Source: CALINF01 sp039980455 | Lineage (GTDB): Bacteria > Pseudomonadota > Gammaproteobacteria > Pseudomonadales > Halieaceae | Length of the DNA: 64,000 nucleotides | Direction of reading: 5' to 3' | NCBI GenBank assembly: GCA_039980455.1 | Contig: JBDXCG010000003.1 | Location: 434,001-498,000 of the forward strand | Part shown: positions 23,273 to 32,171 of the stretch, one piece after another | How the letters are laid out: the number at the start of each line of letters is the position of its first letter | Numbering within the stretch: position 1 is the first letter of the stretch | Program-made: the position numbers and the translations under genes | The notes under the pieces: generated by a model | Seen by the model: the letters and a program-made list of their open reading frames with translations, nothing else | Told to the model about the DNA's origin: nothing | Database searches by the model: none

Positions 23273-26074
23273 CATCTCAATTCCGCTAAATAGATTTTTT
23301 TCGTCGTTAGTATCGCTCAGTTCAATGACCGCCCGGTCAGCTTCCAGCTGAAGTTCGGTGACTAAATGTCGCTTGGCACTCGCCGCGCGCTCACTGGCCA
23401 GTGCCTTAAGATCCCCATCAGGCACGGTTATCGAACTCCGGATTGCGGCTTCTTGCTGTGTAGCGGTTAGCTCCGCTGTCTCTGTGGAGTCTGCTGCCCC
23501 CAACGTATTGAAACGGGCTTGAACTGCTCTCTGCCATGCGTCACCGCGCTCGTCGATTTGCTGTTGAGAGATACCTTCATCAAGTAGCGATTGTTGTAAC
23601 TGTTGCGCAGCCAACTTGTCGCGGTCCGCGCTGGGGTGGAGCCTGCCAGTGATCACAAGTTTTAGCTCGGGACGCTGTTTCATTGCGTCTGCCAAGGTGG
23701 CGAGCTTGGCCTTGGCTGCGTCATCGGGTTCAGACATGCCAGACGGATACGTTACTGTCTGCAGATCGTCATCTGACCCAACCAGGTTCGCAAGCAAGGT
23801 GAACGGGGCTGTGACAGCTTTGGTAATCAGGTTCACGATAGCCCCGGCGATCACACTGCCAATGGAAAATTGAGGATCGTCGACATCACCGCTAACCGGT
23901 ACGGCAAGATCGATAACACCGTTGCTATCTGTGAGCAGTGCCAGCGCCAGTTTAATAGGCAGGTCTACGGCCTTATCTGAATCGACACGGTCTCCCAGTT
24001 TAAGCTGACTGATGACAATGCTGTTGTTACCTGCAAGCTGGTTATTTTCCAGTCCGTATGTCACATCAAGATTCAGCAACCCTCTGTCTATCGCATAGCC
24101 TGCATAGGTGCTGGAGTAGGGGGTAAGCCGTGCCAGATCAACGCCGTCGAATGTCAATGTAAGACCTACAGCCGGTGCCTCAAGAAACGGCTGAGCGGAC
24201 CCAGTCAGCGTCACTGGCGCATAACCGTCCACAGAGCCTTTCAGATCGACGTTAACTTTGCTCGTGGGTTTTGTAGAGACGCCGGTAATCTCTCCCGTCA
24301 ACTCCCCGATCACAGTACGGAATCTGATTGGCAGAGACTCATCCATGAAGTCCAATTCGCTGTCTGCCACTTGTATACTCGGAATATTGACTTCCCATGA
24401 TGGCGCATTGGGATCTGGCGGTGGCTCACTTGCCGCTTCAGCAGCCAATTCCTCCTGGATCAAACTTTGGGTATTGATCGAGCCATCTTCTTTTATGTGC
24501 AGTCGTCCGGAGTAGTCCTGCAGGTATAGCTCCTGTATATTCACCGTCTGGGCTGGATTGTCGATGATGAGTTTTTGCCAGCTCAACTTCTGCCAGCCGC
24601 TTATCGAGTTTTCTTCTTCACGTATCACAACTGAAAGCTCGCCGATGTGCCCATCCAGAGCGACCTGCTGAGGCAGAAACTCCGAGAGCGTGATATTTCC
24701 CTCGATGGCAGTCGGACCACCAACGATCGTCGCGTTCAATACTTTCGGCAAGTTTGGAGTGAATCTATCTAACTTGAAGTTCTTCAGCGCGTAGTCAAAC
24801 GCACCGACGCCGTCTGCAAGCGCGATTGCCCCATCGAATTGTAGAGTAGCGTCTGCATTGATAATCAGGCCACCATCAACGCGTGTGTCGCCTGCCGGTG
24901 GCCACTGGAGCGCAGAGGTGGATACGTTGATATCAGATACCTTGGTCTTGGATGGCTCCGTATAAGGGGTATCCATTGTTACGCTGCTATTTATCATTTG
25001 CGCCTGTTCCAGGCGAAGAGACCACGGTGCGCTTTCTTCTTCAGTTGTTGGAGGAGGAGAGGATGCTTCAGGGAATGTAACTATCATCATTTTCGCGAGG
25101 CTGGGTTCGTCGTCGTTAAGCGTGCCGCCCAGAGCGAGTCCATCGACTGTTAACCCAGCGGCGGTTACGGACTGTTGCTTCGAATTGAGTGCTACCGTGT
25201 TGATGCCAAGCGCTGCGAGATTAATAAAGGTGTCGGGGAGTGCTGTTGGCTCCTGTGGCATCACGCGCAGGTTCGTGAGTGCAACCTCAGCGTTGTTTAC
25301 AGAGTAGTCGAGCACATCAGCCCAATTGACACTGTAATCACCCGCGATCGTTAGCCGCCCATCCATCACTTCGAACGCAGCCCAAGGCTCGATGAAGCGC
25401 CAAACGTTGCGTACAGAAACGTTGGACAACTCGAGGCGACCACTGCTCGTGGCGTCGGGCAAAGAGACTAAGCCCTCCCAGCTCAGTTTGCCACCAGCTT
25501 CTGCAGTGGCTTCAAGCTGATACGGTCGACCCTCAGCGATTATGGTTGACAGGTTGGAGACAGAAAACTGCAACCCCTCCAGCTCGGTTGTATAGGGCTT
25601 CTCTCGCGTTTCATCGGTGTAGCGCAGTGAGTTGGCACTAAATATTAGGGACGAAATGGTCACTCCCGGTACTTCGCCAGTGGTTGGTTCTTCCACTTCT
25701 TCTGTGTTGCTGCCCGCTAAATCAGCAATATTGAGCTCGCCAGATGGCAGTAGCCGTAGTCCGGCCGATAAGCCCTGGAGGGCCAGCCGATCGAGCACCC
25801 AACCCTGGCGCCAGAGGCTGGAAGTAGACAGGTTGATTTGGGCTAGCTCAAAGGAGAGAAAATCATCACCGTTGGGCTCGGAAAGTGTTACGTGTTGTGC
25901 ACGTAGCGCAAAAGTGAAGGGGTTAAAGACCACAAGTTCTGAGCGCAATTCACGCCCGTACTCTCGTTCAACCCACCAGGCCGGCAGGGTGTTGAGTAGC
26001 GGCAATACAACCAAAAAAGCGAGGCCAAGATAAATAGCATAGCTATAGCCAAGATAGCGAAGAGAGCGTTTCAC
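23258..26074 (-). CDS. DUF748 (AsmA-like) envelope protein
   Basis: Large protein of about 938 residues. A GTG at 26074 gives a short basic N-terminus followed by one membrane anchor (YLGYSYAIYLGLAFLVVLPLL); an ATG at 26143 would add 23 residues. The rest is a long beta-rich AsmA/DUF748 repeat body, with the family signature LPIKLALALLTDSNGVIDL and GDVDDPQFSIGSVI near the C-terminus, then an OmpA-like tail (residues after about 790). AsmA-like proteins bridge the periplasm and are implicated in phospholipid transport to the outer membrane. A role here is by family only. Confidence 0.85.
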   Translation of the reverse strand: MKRSLRYLGYSYAIYLGLAFLVVLPLLNTLPAWWVEREYGRELRSELVVFNPFTFALRAQHVTLSEPNGDDFLSFELAQINLSTSSLWRQGWVLDRLALQGLSAGLRLLPSGELNIADLAGSNTEEVEEPTTGEVPGVTISSLIFSANSLRYTDETREKPYTTELEGLQFSVSNLSTIIAEGRPYQLEATAEAGGKLSWEGLVSLPDATSSGRLELSNVSVRNVWRFIEPWAAFEVMDGRLTIAGDYSVNWADVLDYSVNNAEVALTNLRVMPQEPTALPDTFINLAALGINTVALNSKQQSVTAAGLTVDGLALGGTLNDDEPSLAKMMIVTFPEASSPPPTTEEESAPWSLRLEQAQMINSSVTMDTPYTEPSKTKVSDINVSTSALQWPPAGDTRVDGGLIINADATLQFDGAIALADGVGAFDYALKNFKLDRFTPNLPKVLNATIVGGPTAIEGNITLSEFLPQQVALDGHIGELSVVIREEENSISGWQKLSWQKLIIDNPAQTVNIQELYLQDYSGRLHIKEDGSINTQSLIQEELAAEAASEPPPDPNAPSWEVNIPSIQVADSELDFMDESLPIRFRTVIGELTGEITGVSTKPTSKVNVDLKGSVDGYAPVTLTGSAQPFLEAPAVGLTLTFDGVDLARLTPYSSTYAGYAIDRGLLNLDVTYGLENNQLAGNNSIVISQLKLGDRVDSDKAVDLPIKLALALLTDSNGVIDLAVPVSGDVDDPQFSIGSVIAGAIVNLITKAVTAPFTLLANLVGSDDDLQTVTYPSGMSEPDDAAKAKLATLADAMKQRPELKLVITGRLHPSADRDKLAAQQLQQSLLDEGISQQQIDERGDAWQRAVQARFNTLGAADSTETAELTATQQEAAIRSSITVPDGDLKALASERAASAKRHLVTELQLEADRAVIELSDTNDEKNLFSGIEMSVDT

Positions 26075-26233
26075 GAAAATCCCGAACCGGAGTATTTGAA
26101 TGGGTGAGTGTAGACTATAGCCAAACTCTGAGTCGATATGCACTGGCGAGAAAGCGCTGCGTTTTTGTCATTCTGCTGGTCGATAGCGCGTAATCGGGCT
26201 CCCCATTTGGCGCTGGCAAGGCGGCTTTTTTCG

Positions 26234-27424
26234 CTACACGCTTGGGCTTGCGTCGGCGCTTTCATCCAGGGCGCGAAGCTGAACGGGTTTGTGCTCGACA
26301 GAGGCAACCCGGTTCCTGCCTCCGCGTTTGGCCAGGTACATGGCGCGATCGGCTTCCTGGTAGAGTTCGTCCAGATCTATCTGTCCGCGAGCACTGGCAA
26401 CGCCCAAGCTGATCGTAACGTGGATACGTTGCTGATCAACGACCACGGGTTGTTCGGAAATTTGCAGGCGCACGCGTTCGGCGAGTGCGCGAGCGTCTGT
26501 CAGCTCTGTGTTGGGCAATACCAACATAAACTCATCACCACCGGTGCGAGCTACCACATCACTGCCCCGGCACATGCGGTCTAGCACACGAGAAACCTGC
26601 GCAATGACGTGATCGCCTACTTCATGGCCGAAACTGTCATTGACCTTTTTGAGGTGATCAACGTCCACCATAATCGCGCTCATCGGCTGACTGTGTCGGG
26701 CTGCGCTCGCCAGAGTGATATGCAGTGCTTCTCCCAGCCCCCGTCGATTAAGCAAGTGAGTCAGCGGGTCTTCGGTGGCCAGATGTGAGAGATGCTGCTG
26801 ATATTCAAGGAGTACACTGGCGAGAAACCCTATGGCCACCAGAGCATAGGCAGCGCCGTAAAGGCCAAAGGCCAGAGCTTGTGCGCCCGCCGGGTTACCC
26901 GACGCCAGAAGCTGGTAGCAGGCCAGTGGGGTTCCCACAACGATCAGAATGCCAGAGACCGCGATCATCCCGTCGCCGATATTGTTGTGTGTGATGGCGC
27001 GCCAGCCACTCACTATACTGACGCCCGCGAAGAACAATGCGGTGCTGGCGGTGTGTACGACAAAAGTGTCCTGTGGTCGTAAGAAGAAAACGCTCAGACC
27101 TGCGAGCAGGCAGATTACTCCCAGTATGTAGCGTCCGCCCTTGAGCCCAGCACGTTGTCCTGTAGCAAGAAATAGAATGTAGGCATTAACAATGGCGGCA
27201 ACGGAAGGAACATCGATCGCTAGCGTTGTGCTTGACCCTTCTCTCAAAGCAAAAGCGATCCAGCCGAGCAAGGCGGCCATAAAGTACACGGTAAACAACC
27301 CCAGCCCCGCGGGCGGGTTGCTGGAGTCACTCAAAAAATAGACCACCAGCATCTGCGCGCAGGTCAGCGACAGAATCAGTCCGTAATGCATATATGCCCA
27401 ATTTTCCGGGAAAATCTGTTCCAT
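26234..27424 (-). CDS. Diguanylate cyclase with N-terminal membrane domain
   Basis: Protein of 396 residues with about six or seven membrane helices (residues 10-215) and a C-terminal GGDEF domain. The active site is TGGDEF near residue 310, and the inhibitory I-site RGSD (RxxD) sits five residues before it. The DxLTxLxNRR block (EDPLTHLLNRRGL) marks the domain start. It makes cyclic-di-GMP and is probably active and product-inhibited. The membrane part has no named sensor domain that I recognise. It is divergent from the acyl-CoA dehydrogenase gene. Confidence 0.9.
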   Translation of the reverse strand: MEQIFPENWAYMHYGLILSLTCAQMLVVYFLSDSSNPPAGLGLFTVYFMAALLGWIAFALREGSSTTLAIDVPSVAAIVNAYILFLATGQRAGLKGGRYILGVICLLAGLSVFFLRPQDTFVVHTASTALFFAGVSIVSGWRAITHNNIGDGMIAVSGILIVVGTPLACYQLLASGNPAGAQALAFGLYGAAYALVAIGFLASVLLEYQQHLSHLATEDPLTHLLNRRGLGEALHITLASAARHSQPMSAIMVDVDHLKKVNDSFGHEVGDHVIAQVSRVLDRMCRGSDVVARTGGDEFMLVLPNTELTDARALAERVRLQISEQPVVVDQQRIHVTISLGVASARGQIDLDELYQEADRAMYLAKRGGRNRVASVEHKPVQLRALDESADASPSV

Positions 27425-27557
27425 ACCCGTCCGGTCTGATCCCTTGCTTACCTGTTAGTTTAGGTCAATTTTTTTGTGTGAGTGGGTCATTGTTGGGCAT
27501 AGTGAGCCTCACCATACTGTCCGCCGCCCTTTACCAATTTTCCAGAGAGTATACGTT

Positions 27558-28733
27558 ATGTTGCCACGCGATTTTACCGATGAGCAAAACATGTTCAGGG
27601 AGGCTTACCGCAAGTTTCTGGCGAGCGAGATCGTGCCTCACATGGAAGAGTGGCGCGATGCAGGTATTGTCGACAGGGAAGCGTTCAGAAAGGCCGGTGA
27701 GCAAGGTTTTCTGATGGTATGGCCAGATGAAAAATACGGCGGCATGGGCGATAACGACTTCCGGTTTGAGCAGGTTATTATGGAGGAGGCGGCCTATGCT
27801 CGCGTGGGCGATTGGTATGCCACCTTGCACAGCCGTCTGGTCGGTCCCTACCTTACCCGCTTTGGAAATGATGAGCAGTGCCAGCGCTTTCTCCCCGGCT
27901 GTGTATCCGGGGATACTATTCTGGCAGTGGCAATGACCGAACCGGATGCAGGCAGCGACTTGGCCGGTATGCGCACTGCTGCAGTTGAGAAAGATGATCA
28001 CTGGGTTCTCAGTGGCTCTAAAACCTACATCTCCAATGGTATAAACGCCGATCTGGTCGTCGTAGCTGCCAAGACCGACCCTGACAACAATCCGCACGCG
28101 ATGACCTTATTCCTGGTAGAGCGAGGAATGGAAGGTTTTGAGCGTGGACGAAACCTTGAAAAGATGGGACTTAAAGCACAGGATACAGCCGAGCTGTTCT
28201 TCAACGATGTGAAAGTACCCAAGGCTAACGTGCTCGGAGAGCCAGGCAAGGGTTTTTACTACCTGATGGAGGGGCTCGCCGAAGAGCGCTTGATAGGCGC
28301 GGCTGGGTATCTTGCCGCTGCTCAGCTCTCATGGGATCTCACAGCAGAATTTGTCAAGGAGCGGAAAGTGTTCGGCAAGTCACTGGCTGCATTTCAAAAC
28401 ACCCAGTTCAAGCTTTCAGAGCTGAGAACTGAGCTCGATCTCGCGCAGAACTATGTCGACCAGTGTGTTGCAGCATTCAATGCCGGACAGCTAACCGCTG
28501 TGGATGCGGCGAAAGCAAAACTGGTGACCAGTGAGATACAGGTTAAGGTTGCCGATATTGGTGTTCAACTCCATGGAGGCGCTGGTTATATGGATGAGTA
28601 TCCAATCAGTCGTCAGTACACGGATGCCAAGATTTCAACGATATATGCCGGCAGTTCGGAGGTGATGAAAATCATCATTAGCCGCGACTGTCTGGGTGAG
28701 GACTACTCACCGTTTAATACCCGAAATTTCTAA
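27558..28733 (+). CDS. Acyl-CoA dehydrogenase
   Basis: Flavoenzyme of 391 residues from the ATG at 27558 (MLPRDFTDEQNMFR). It shows AMTEPDAGSDLAGM, the flavin/substrate segment VLSGSKTYISNG, and QLHGGAGYMDEYPISR with IYAGSSEVMK. The residue before GSS is alanine instead of the MCAD-type catalytic glutamate, while a glutamate pair lies in GLAEERLIGAAG, as in long-chain and isovaleryl-CoA dehydrogenases. It is therefore likely a long- or branched-chain enzyme. It is the first of an apparent run of catabolic genes with SDR, hydratase and carboxylase. Confidence 0.92.
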   Translation: MLPRDFTDEQNMFREAYRKFLASEIVPHMEEWRDAGIVDREAFRKAGEQGFLMVWPDEKYGGMGDNDFRFEQVIMEEAAYARVGDWYATLHSRLVGPYLTRFGNDEQCQRFLPGCVSGDTILAVAMTEPDAGSDLAGMRTAAVEKDDHWVLSGSKTYISNGINADLVVVAAKTDPDNNPHAMTLFLVERGMEGFERGRNLEKMGLKAQDTAELFFNDVKVPKANVLGEPGKGFYYLMEGLAEERLIGAAGYLAAAQLSWDLTAEFVKERKVFGKSLAAFQNTQFKLSELRTELDLAQNYVDQCVAAFNAGQLTAVDAAKAKLVTSEIQVKVADIGVQLHGGAGYMDEYPISRQYTDAKISTIYAGSSEVMKIIISRDCLGEDYSPFNTRNF

Positions 28734-28767
28734 CTATTTTAGTCACGTAATAACGAGGATATACAAC

Positions 28768-29559
28768 ATGGAAATTAAAGATAAAGTTGCTGTAGTCACC
28801 GGTGGAGCTTCCGGGCTGGGTCGCGCCACTGTAAAGCGTCTGGTCGCAGCAGGCGGTAGGGTTGCCATATTTGACATGAATGCGGAAAAAGGTAACGCAT
28901 TGGTCAGCGAACTGGGTGATAGCGTGATCTTCTGCAGTGTAAACGTAGCAGACGAAGAGTCGGTGAAGGCAGGTATTGCCACTACGATGGAAGCATTCGG
29001 TGCAATTCATATTAACTGCAACTTTGCTGGCATCGGTAATGCGCAGCGCACAATGGGTAAGAAGGGCCCGTTTCCTCTGGATGCATTCCAGATGGTAATC
29101 AACGTGAACTTGATAGGAACGTTCAACGTCCTGCGTTTATGTGCTGAGCAGATGGCCAATAACGAGCCGTTTAACAAAGACGGTGGTCGCGGAGCGATCA
29201 TCAACACGGCGTCGGTTGCAGCCTATGAGGGGCAGATCGGGCAAGCGGCCTATTCAGCCTCTAAAGGTGGTGTTGTCGGCATGACACTGCCAATCGCGCG
29301 CGATCTGGCGGTACTGGGCATCCGTGTTAACACAATAGTTCCGGGCCTTATTGCTACACCGCTGATGATGGGCGGCGCCGAGGAGCTTACGCCAGAGATA
29401 TGGGAGTTCCTCAAGCCTCTGGGCAGCCAAGTATTGTACCCACAGCGTCTTGGTGATCCCGATGAGATTGCGCATCTGGCACAGATGCTGGTTGAAAATG
29501 ATTACATGAACGGTGAATGTATCCGCATGGACGGCGGCATTCGTATGCAGCCTAAGTAG
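28768..29559 (+). CDS. Short-chain dehydrogenase, 3-hydroxyacyl-CoA dehydrogenase type 2-like
   Basis: SDR of 263 residues from the ATG at 28768. It has the NAD motif VTGGASGLGRAT, the acidic residue in IFDMNAEKG favouring NAD(H), NFAGIGNAQ, the catalytic serine in INTASVAAYEG and YSASKGG for the Tyr/Lys pair. The sequence between (GPFPLDAFQMVINVNLIGTF) resembles human HSD17B10, which oxidises 3-hydroxyacyl-CoA, including 2-methyl-branched ones. With the preceding acyl-CoA dehydrogenase and the following hydratase it completes oxidation steps to the ketoacyl-CoA. Confidence 0.9.
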   Translation: MEIKDKVAVVTGGASGLGRATVKRLVAAGGRVAIFDMNAEKGNALVSELGDSVIFCSVNVADEESVKAGIATTMEAFGAIHINCNFAGIGNAQRTMGKKGPFPLDAFQMVINVNLIGTFNVLRLCAEQMANNEPFNKDGGRGAIINTASVAAYEGQIGQAAYSASKGGVVGMTLPIARDLAVLGIRVNTIVPGLIATPLMMGGAEELTPEIWEFLKPLGSQVLYPQRLGDPDEIAHLAQMLVENDYMNGECIRMDGGIRMQPK

Positions 29560-29691
29560 AGTTACTCTACAAAGACTGTTGTAAGGCTAGTTCGTATTCG
29601 AGGTCGGCAGTGGCGCATCGTTATCAAGCTAGAGCGACGTGCTGCTGCCTTAATCGATTACAACCATTAACTCTACACGGGAAGAGTCACC

Positions 29692-30492
29692 ATGAGTACA
29701 TACAACACAATCCTGATTGAACGCACAGGGCAAGTCGCTCTGGTCACTCTGAATCGTCCCGCGAGCCTGAATGCATTTGACACAGAGCAGCGTCAGGAGT
29801 TTATCCGAGCGGCGCGAGAGGTGAATGCGGACGATAGCATTCGAGTCGTTGTCTTAACCGGCGCAGGCAGAGCATTCAGTGCGGGCGCGGATCTTACCGA
29901 GAGTGCAAGCAAAGGCGCATCGGACAATCGCGGTCAGGATACTGAAGACTTGCTGAACAACGATTATAAGCCTGGCGTATTGGCTATTAGCAACGCACCC
30001 AAGCCCTGGATTAGTGCGGTAAATGGTGCGGCTGCTGGAGTAGGAAGCGCGTTTGCCATGGCCTGCGATCTCACTGTGATGGCCGATGACGCCTATATTT
30101 ACCAGGCGTTTGGTGCAATTGGCCTGGTGCCCGATGGTGGCGCAACCTGGCAACTTGTGCACACGCTTGGGCGCAAGAAAGCGTATGAGATTATGGTAAC
30201 GGGTGAAAAGGTTCGAGCAGAGAAGTGTGAAACGCTCGGGTTATGTAACCGGGTTGTTCCGAGCGCAGAGCTGGTGGAGCAAGCGCTTGCATGGGCTCAG
30301 GAGATTGCCGGCAAAGCACCATTGGCGATGCGTTATGCGAAGGAATCTGTCCAGTTTGCCACCATGCATGCGCTACCCGATGTCATCAGTAATGAGGCGC
30401 GATTGCAGCATATTTGCGTCAACAGCGATGACTCTCGAGAGGGCGCTATTGCCTTCCTGCAAAAACGCGCTCCACAGTTCAAGGGTCACTGA
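29692..30492 (+). CDS. Enoyl-CoA hydratase/isomerase family protein
   Basis: Crotonase-fold protein of 266 residues starting after GGAAGAGTCACC. Motifs are LNRPASLNAFD, GAGRAFSAGADL, AVNGAAAGVGSAFAMACDL and FGAIGLVPDGGATWQL; the aspartate in VPDGG places it nearer the PaaG/isomerase-type subgroup than classical EchA, so isomerase activity is possible. It follows the SDR gene after 132 bases and precedes the carboxyltransferase gene. Likely part of branched-chain or terpenoid acyl-CoA breakdown, but the substrate is not readable. Confidence 0.87.
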   Translation: MSTYNTILIERTGQVALVTLNRPASLNAFDTEQRQEFIRAAREVNADDSIRVVVLTGAGRAFSAGADLTESASKGASDNRGQDTEDLLNNDYKPGVLAISNAPKPWISAVNGAAAGVGSAFAMACDLTVMADDAYIYQAFGAIGLVPDGGATWQLVHTLGRKKAYEIMVTGEKVRAEKCETLGLCNRVVPSAELVEQALAWAQEIAGKAPLAMRYAKESVQFATMHALPDVISNEARLQHICVNSDDSREGAIAFLQKRAPQFKGH

Positions 30493-30577
30493 GAGACCAG
30501 TTATCTGATTCCTCCCCGAGCACTGTCTCGCAGTGTGAGGAACGTATAGTGACCACATTAATCACAGGGTAAGCTCT

Positions 30578-32116
30578 ATGGACGACGAACTTCGGCCCGA
30601 GTTAAAGGCCCTTCAGGAGCGCCTCGCACTGACAGGTGATGAGGCGCGCAGCGAGGCCCGGGCAAAGCGATATGCGCGTGGCAACCGCACTGCCCGAGAA
30701 AATCTTGAACATCTGGTTGATGCAGATTCGTTTGTGGAATATGGACAGCTCGCTGTGGCAGCCCAGCGCAACCGACGAGACTATGTAGAACTACAGTCGG
30801 CCACTGCTGCAGACGGCATTCTAACGGGCTTGTGTACGATCAATGCTGATCTCGTAGGAGAAGCTGATGCCCGCGCTGCAGTCATCGTCAATGATTACTC
30901 TGTGTTGGCAGGTACGCAGGGCTTCTTCCATCATAAAAAACTCGATCGCATGTGCGAAATGGCCGAGAGACTGTCATTACCTCTGGTGATGTTTACGGAG
31001 GGCGGTGGTGGCCGCCCCGGTGACACCGATGTATCAACCCAGATTGGCGGTTTGAACGTGCCTTCGTTTACAGCGTGGGCGCGATTGCACGGTAAGGTAC
31101 CCCGTATCGCTGTGAGTAACGGCTACTGTTTCGCAGGCAACGCCGCTCTATTTGGTTGTGCTGACATCCGCATCGCTACTCGCAATTCATGGATTGGCAT
31201 GGCTGGTCCGGCAATGATAGAAGGTGGCGGCCTTGGCCAGTTCGATCCAAAAGAGATCGGTCCGGTGCAGGTGCAAGAACGCAATGGCGTCATTGATATT
31301 ACTGCTGATGATGAGGCTCACGCGACGGAGCTTGCCCGGCAGCTTTTATCCTATTTCCAGGGCGATGTGACTGATTGGGAGTGTGCCGACCAGCTGCCGT
31401 TGCGCGATCTGGTTCCACAGGACAGACGCTGGGCTTACTCTGTGCGCAAGGTCATAGAAACGCTCGCAGACACTGGTAGCTTTCTTGAGCTACAGCGTAT
31501 CTACGCTCGCGGTATCGTCACGGGATTTATCCGGCTGGAAGGTAAGCCCGTCGCCGTGATTGCCAACGACTGCCAGCAACTGGGTGGCGCGGTGGATTCT
31601 GAGTCGTCGGAGAAGGCGGCCCGTTTCCTGAGTCTCTGTAATGCCTTTGGCTTGCCAGTGCTGTCGCTCACCGATACACCCGGATTTATGGTTGGGCCTG
31701 CCAGCGAGGAATCAGGCGCAGTCAGACGCATGGCGTCACTATTTCTTGCCGGGGCTGGACTCACAGTGCCCGTAGTCGCGATTTTCCTGCGCAAGGGCTA
31801 TGGTTTAGGCGCGATGGCCATGGTGGGTGGCAGCTTTCTGGATCCGGTGTATGCGGCTTCCTGGCCGACAGGTGAGTTTGGTGGCATGGGCTTGGAAGGT
31901 GCTGTGCGTTTGGGATACAAAAAGGAACTTGAAGCAGAGGAAGACCCTGACAAGCGCGCGGCGTTGTTTGATAAGCTGGTGGCACGGATGTACGAAATTG
32001 GTAAAGCTAGCGAAGCAGCGTCACATCTGGAATTGGATGCGGTGATCGACCCAGCGCATACGCGCAGCGTTGTTGTGCGAGCCATGGCAGCGGCCGGTTG
32101 GGGCGCCAAAGGCTAG
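30578..32116 (+). CDS. Acyl-CoA carboxylase carboxyltransferase (beta) subunit
   Basis: Protein of 512 residues with the two crotonase-like halves of the biotin-dependent carboxyltransferase family (propionyl-, methylcrotonyl- or geranyl-CoA carboxylase beta). It begins with RYARGNRTARENLEHLVD and contains AVIVNDYSVLAGTQGFFHHKK, a glycine-rich segment GGGGRPGDTD, TDTPGFMVGP and RKGYGLGAMAM. No biotin carboxylase/BCCP subunit is encoded nearby, so it either partners with a distant alpha subunit or has another role. Placement after acyl-CoA dehydrogenase, SDR and hydratase suggests branched-chain acyl-CoA catabolism. Confidence 0.87.
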   Translation: MDDELRPELKALQERLALTGDEARSEARAKRYARGNRTARENLEHLVDADSFVEYGQLAVAAQRNRRDYVELQSATAADGILTGLCTINADLVGEADARAAVIVNDYSVLAGTQGFFHHKKLDRMCEMAERLSLPLVMFTEGGGGRPGDTDVSTQIGGLNVPSFTAWARLHGKVPRIAVSNGYCFAGNAALFGCADIRIATRNSWIGMAGPAMIEGGGLGQFDPKEIGPVQVQERNGVIDITADDEAHATELARQLLSYFQGDVTDWECADQLPLRDLVPQDRRWAYSVRKVIETLADTGSFLELQRIYARGIVTGFIRLEGKPVAVIANDCQQLGGAVDSESSEKAARFLSLCNAFGLPVLSLTDTPGFMVGPASEESGAVRRMASLFLAGAGLTVPVVAIFLRKGYGLGAMAMVGGSFLDPVYAASWPTGEFGGMGLEGAVRLGYKKELEAEEDPDKRAALFDKLVARMYEIGKASEAASHLELDAVIDPAHTRSVVVRAMAAAGWGAKG

Positions 32117-32171
32117 CCATCATGTGCTGTGTACAGCGCCTGCAGCATAATAAAAATAAGAGGACAACACG

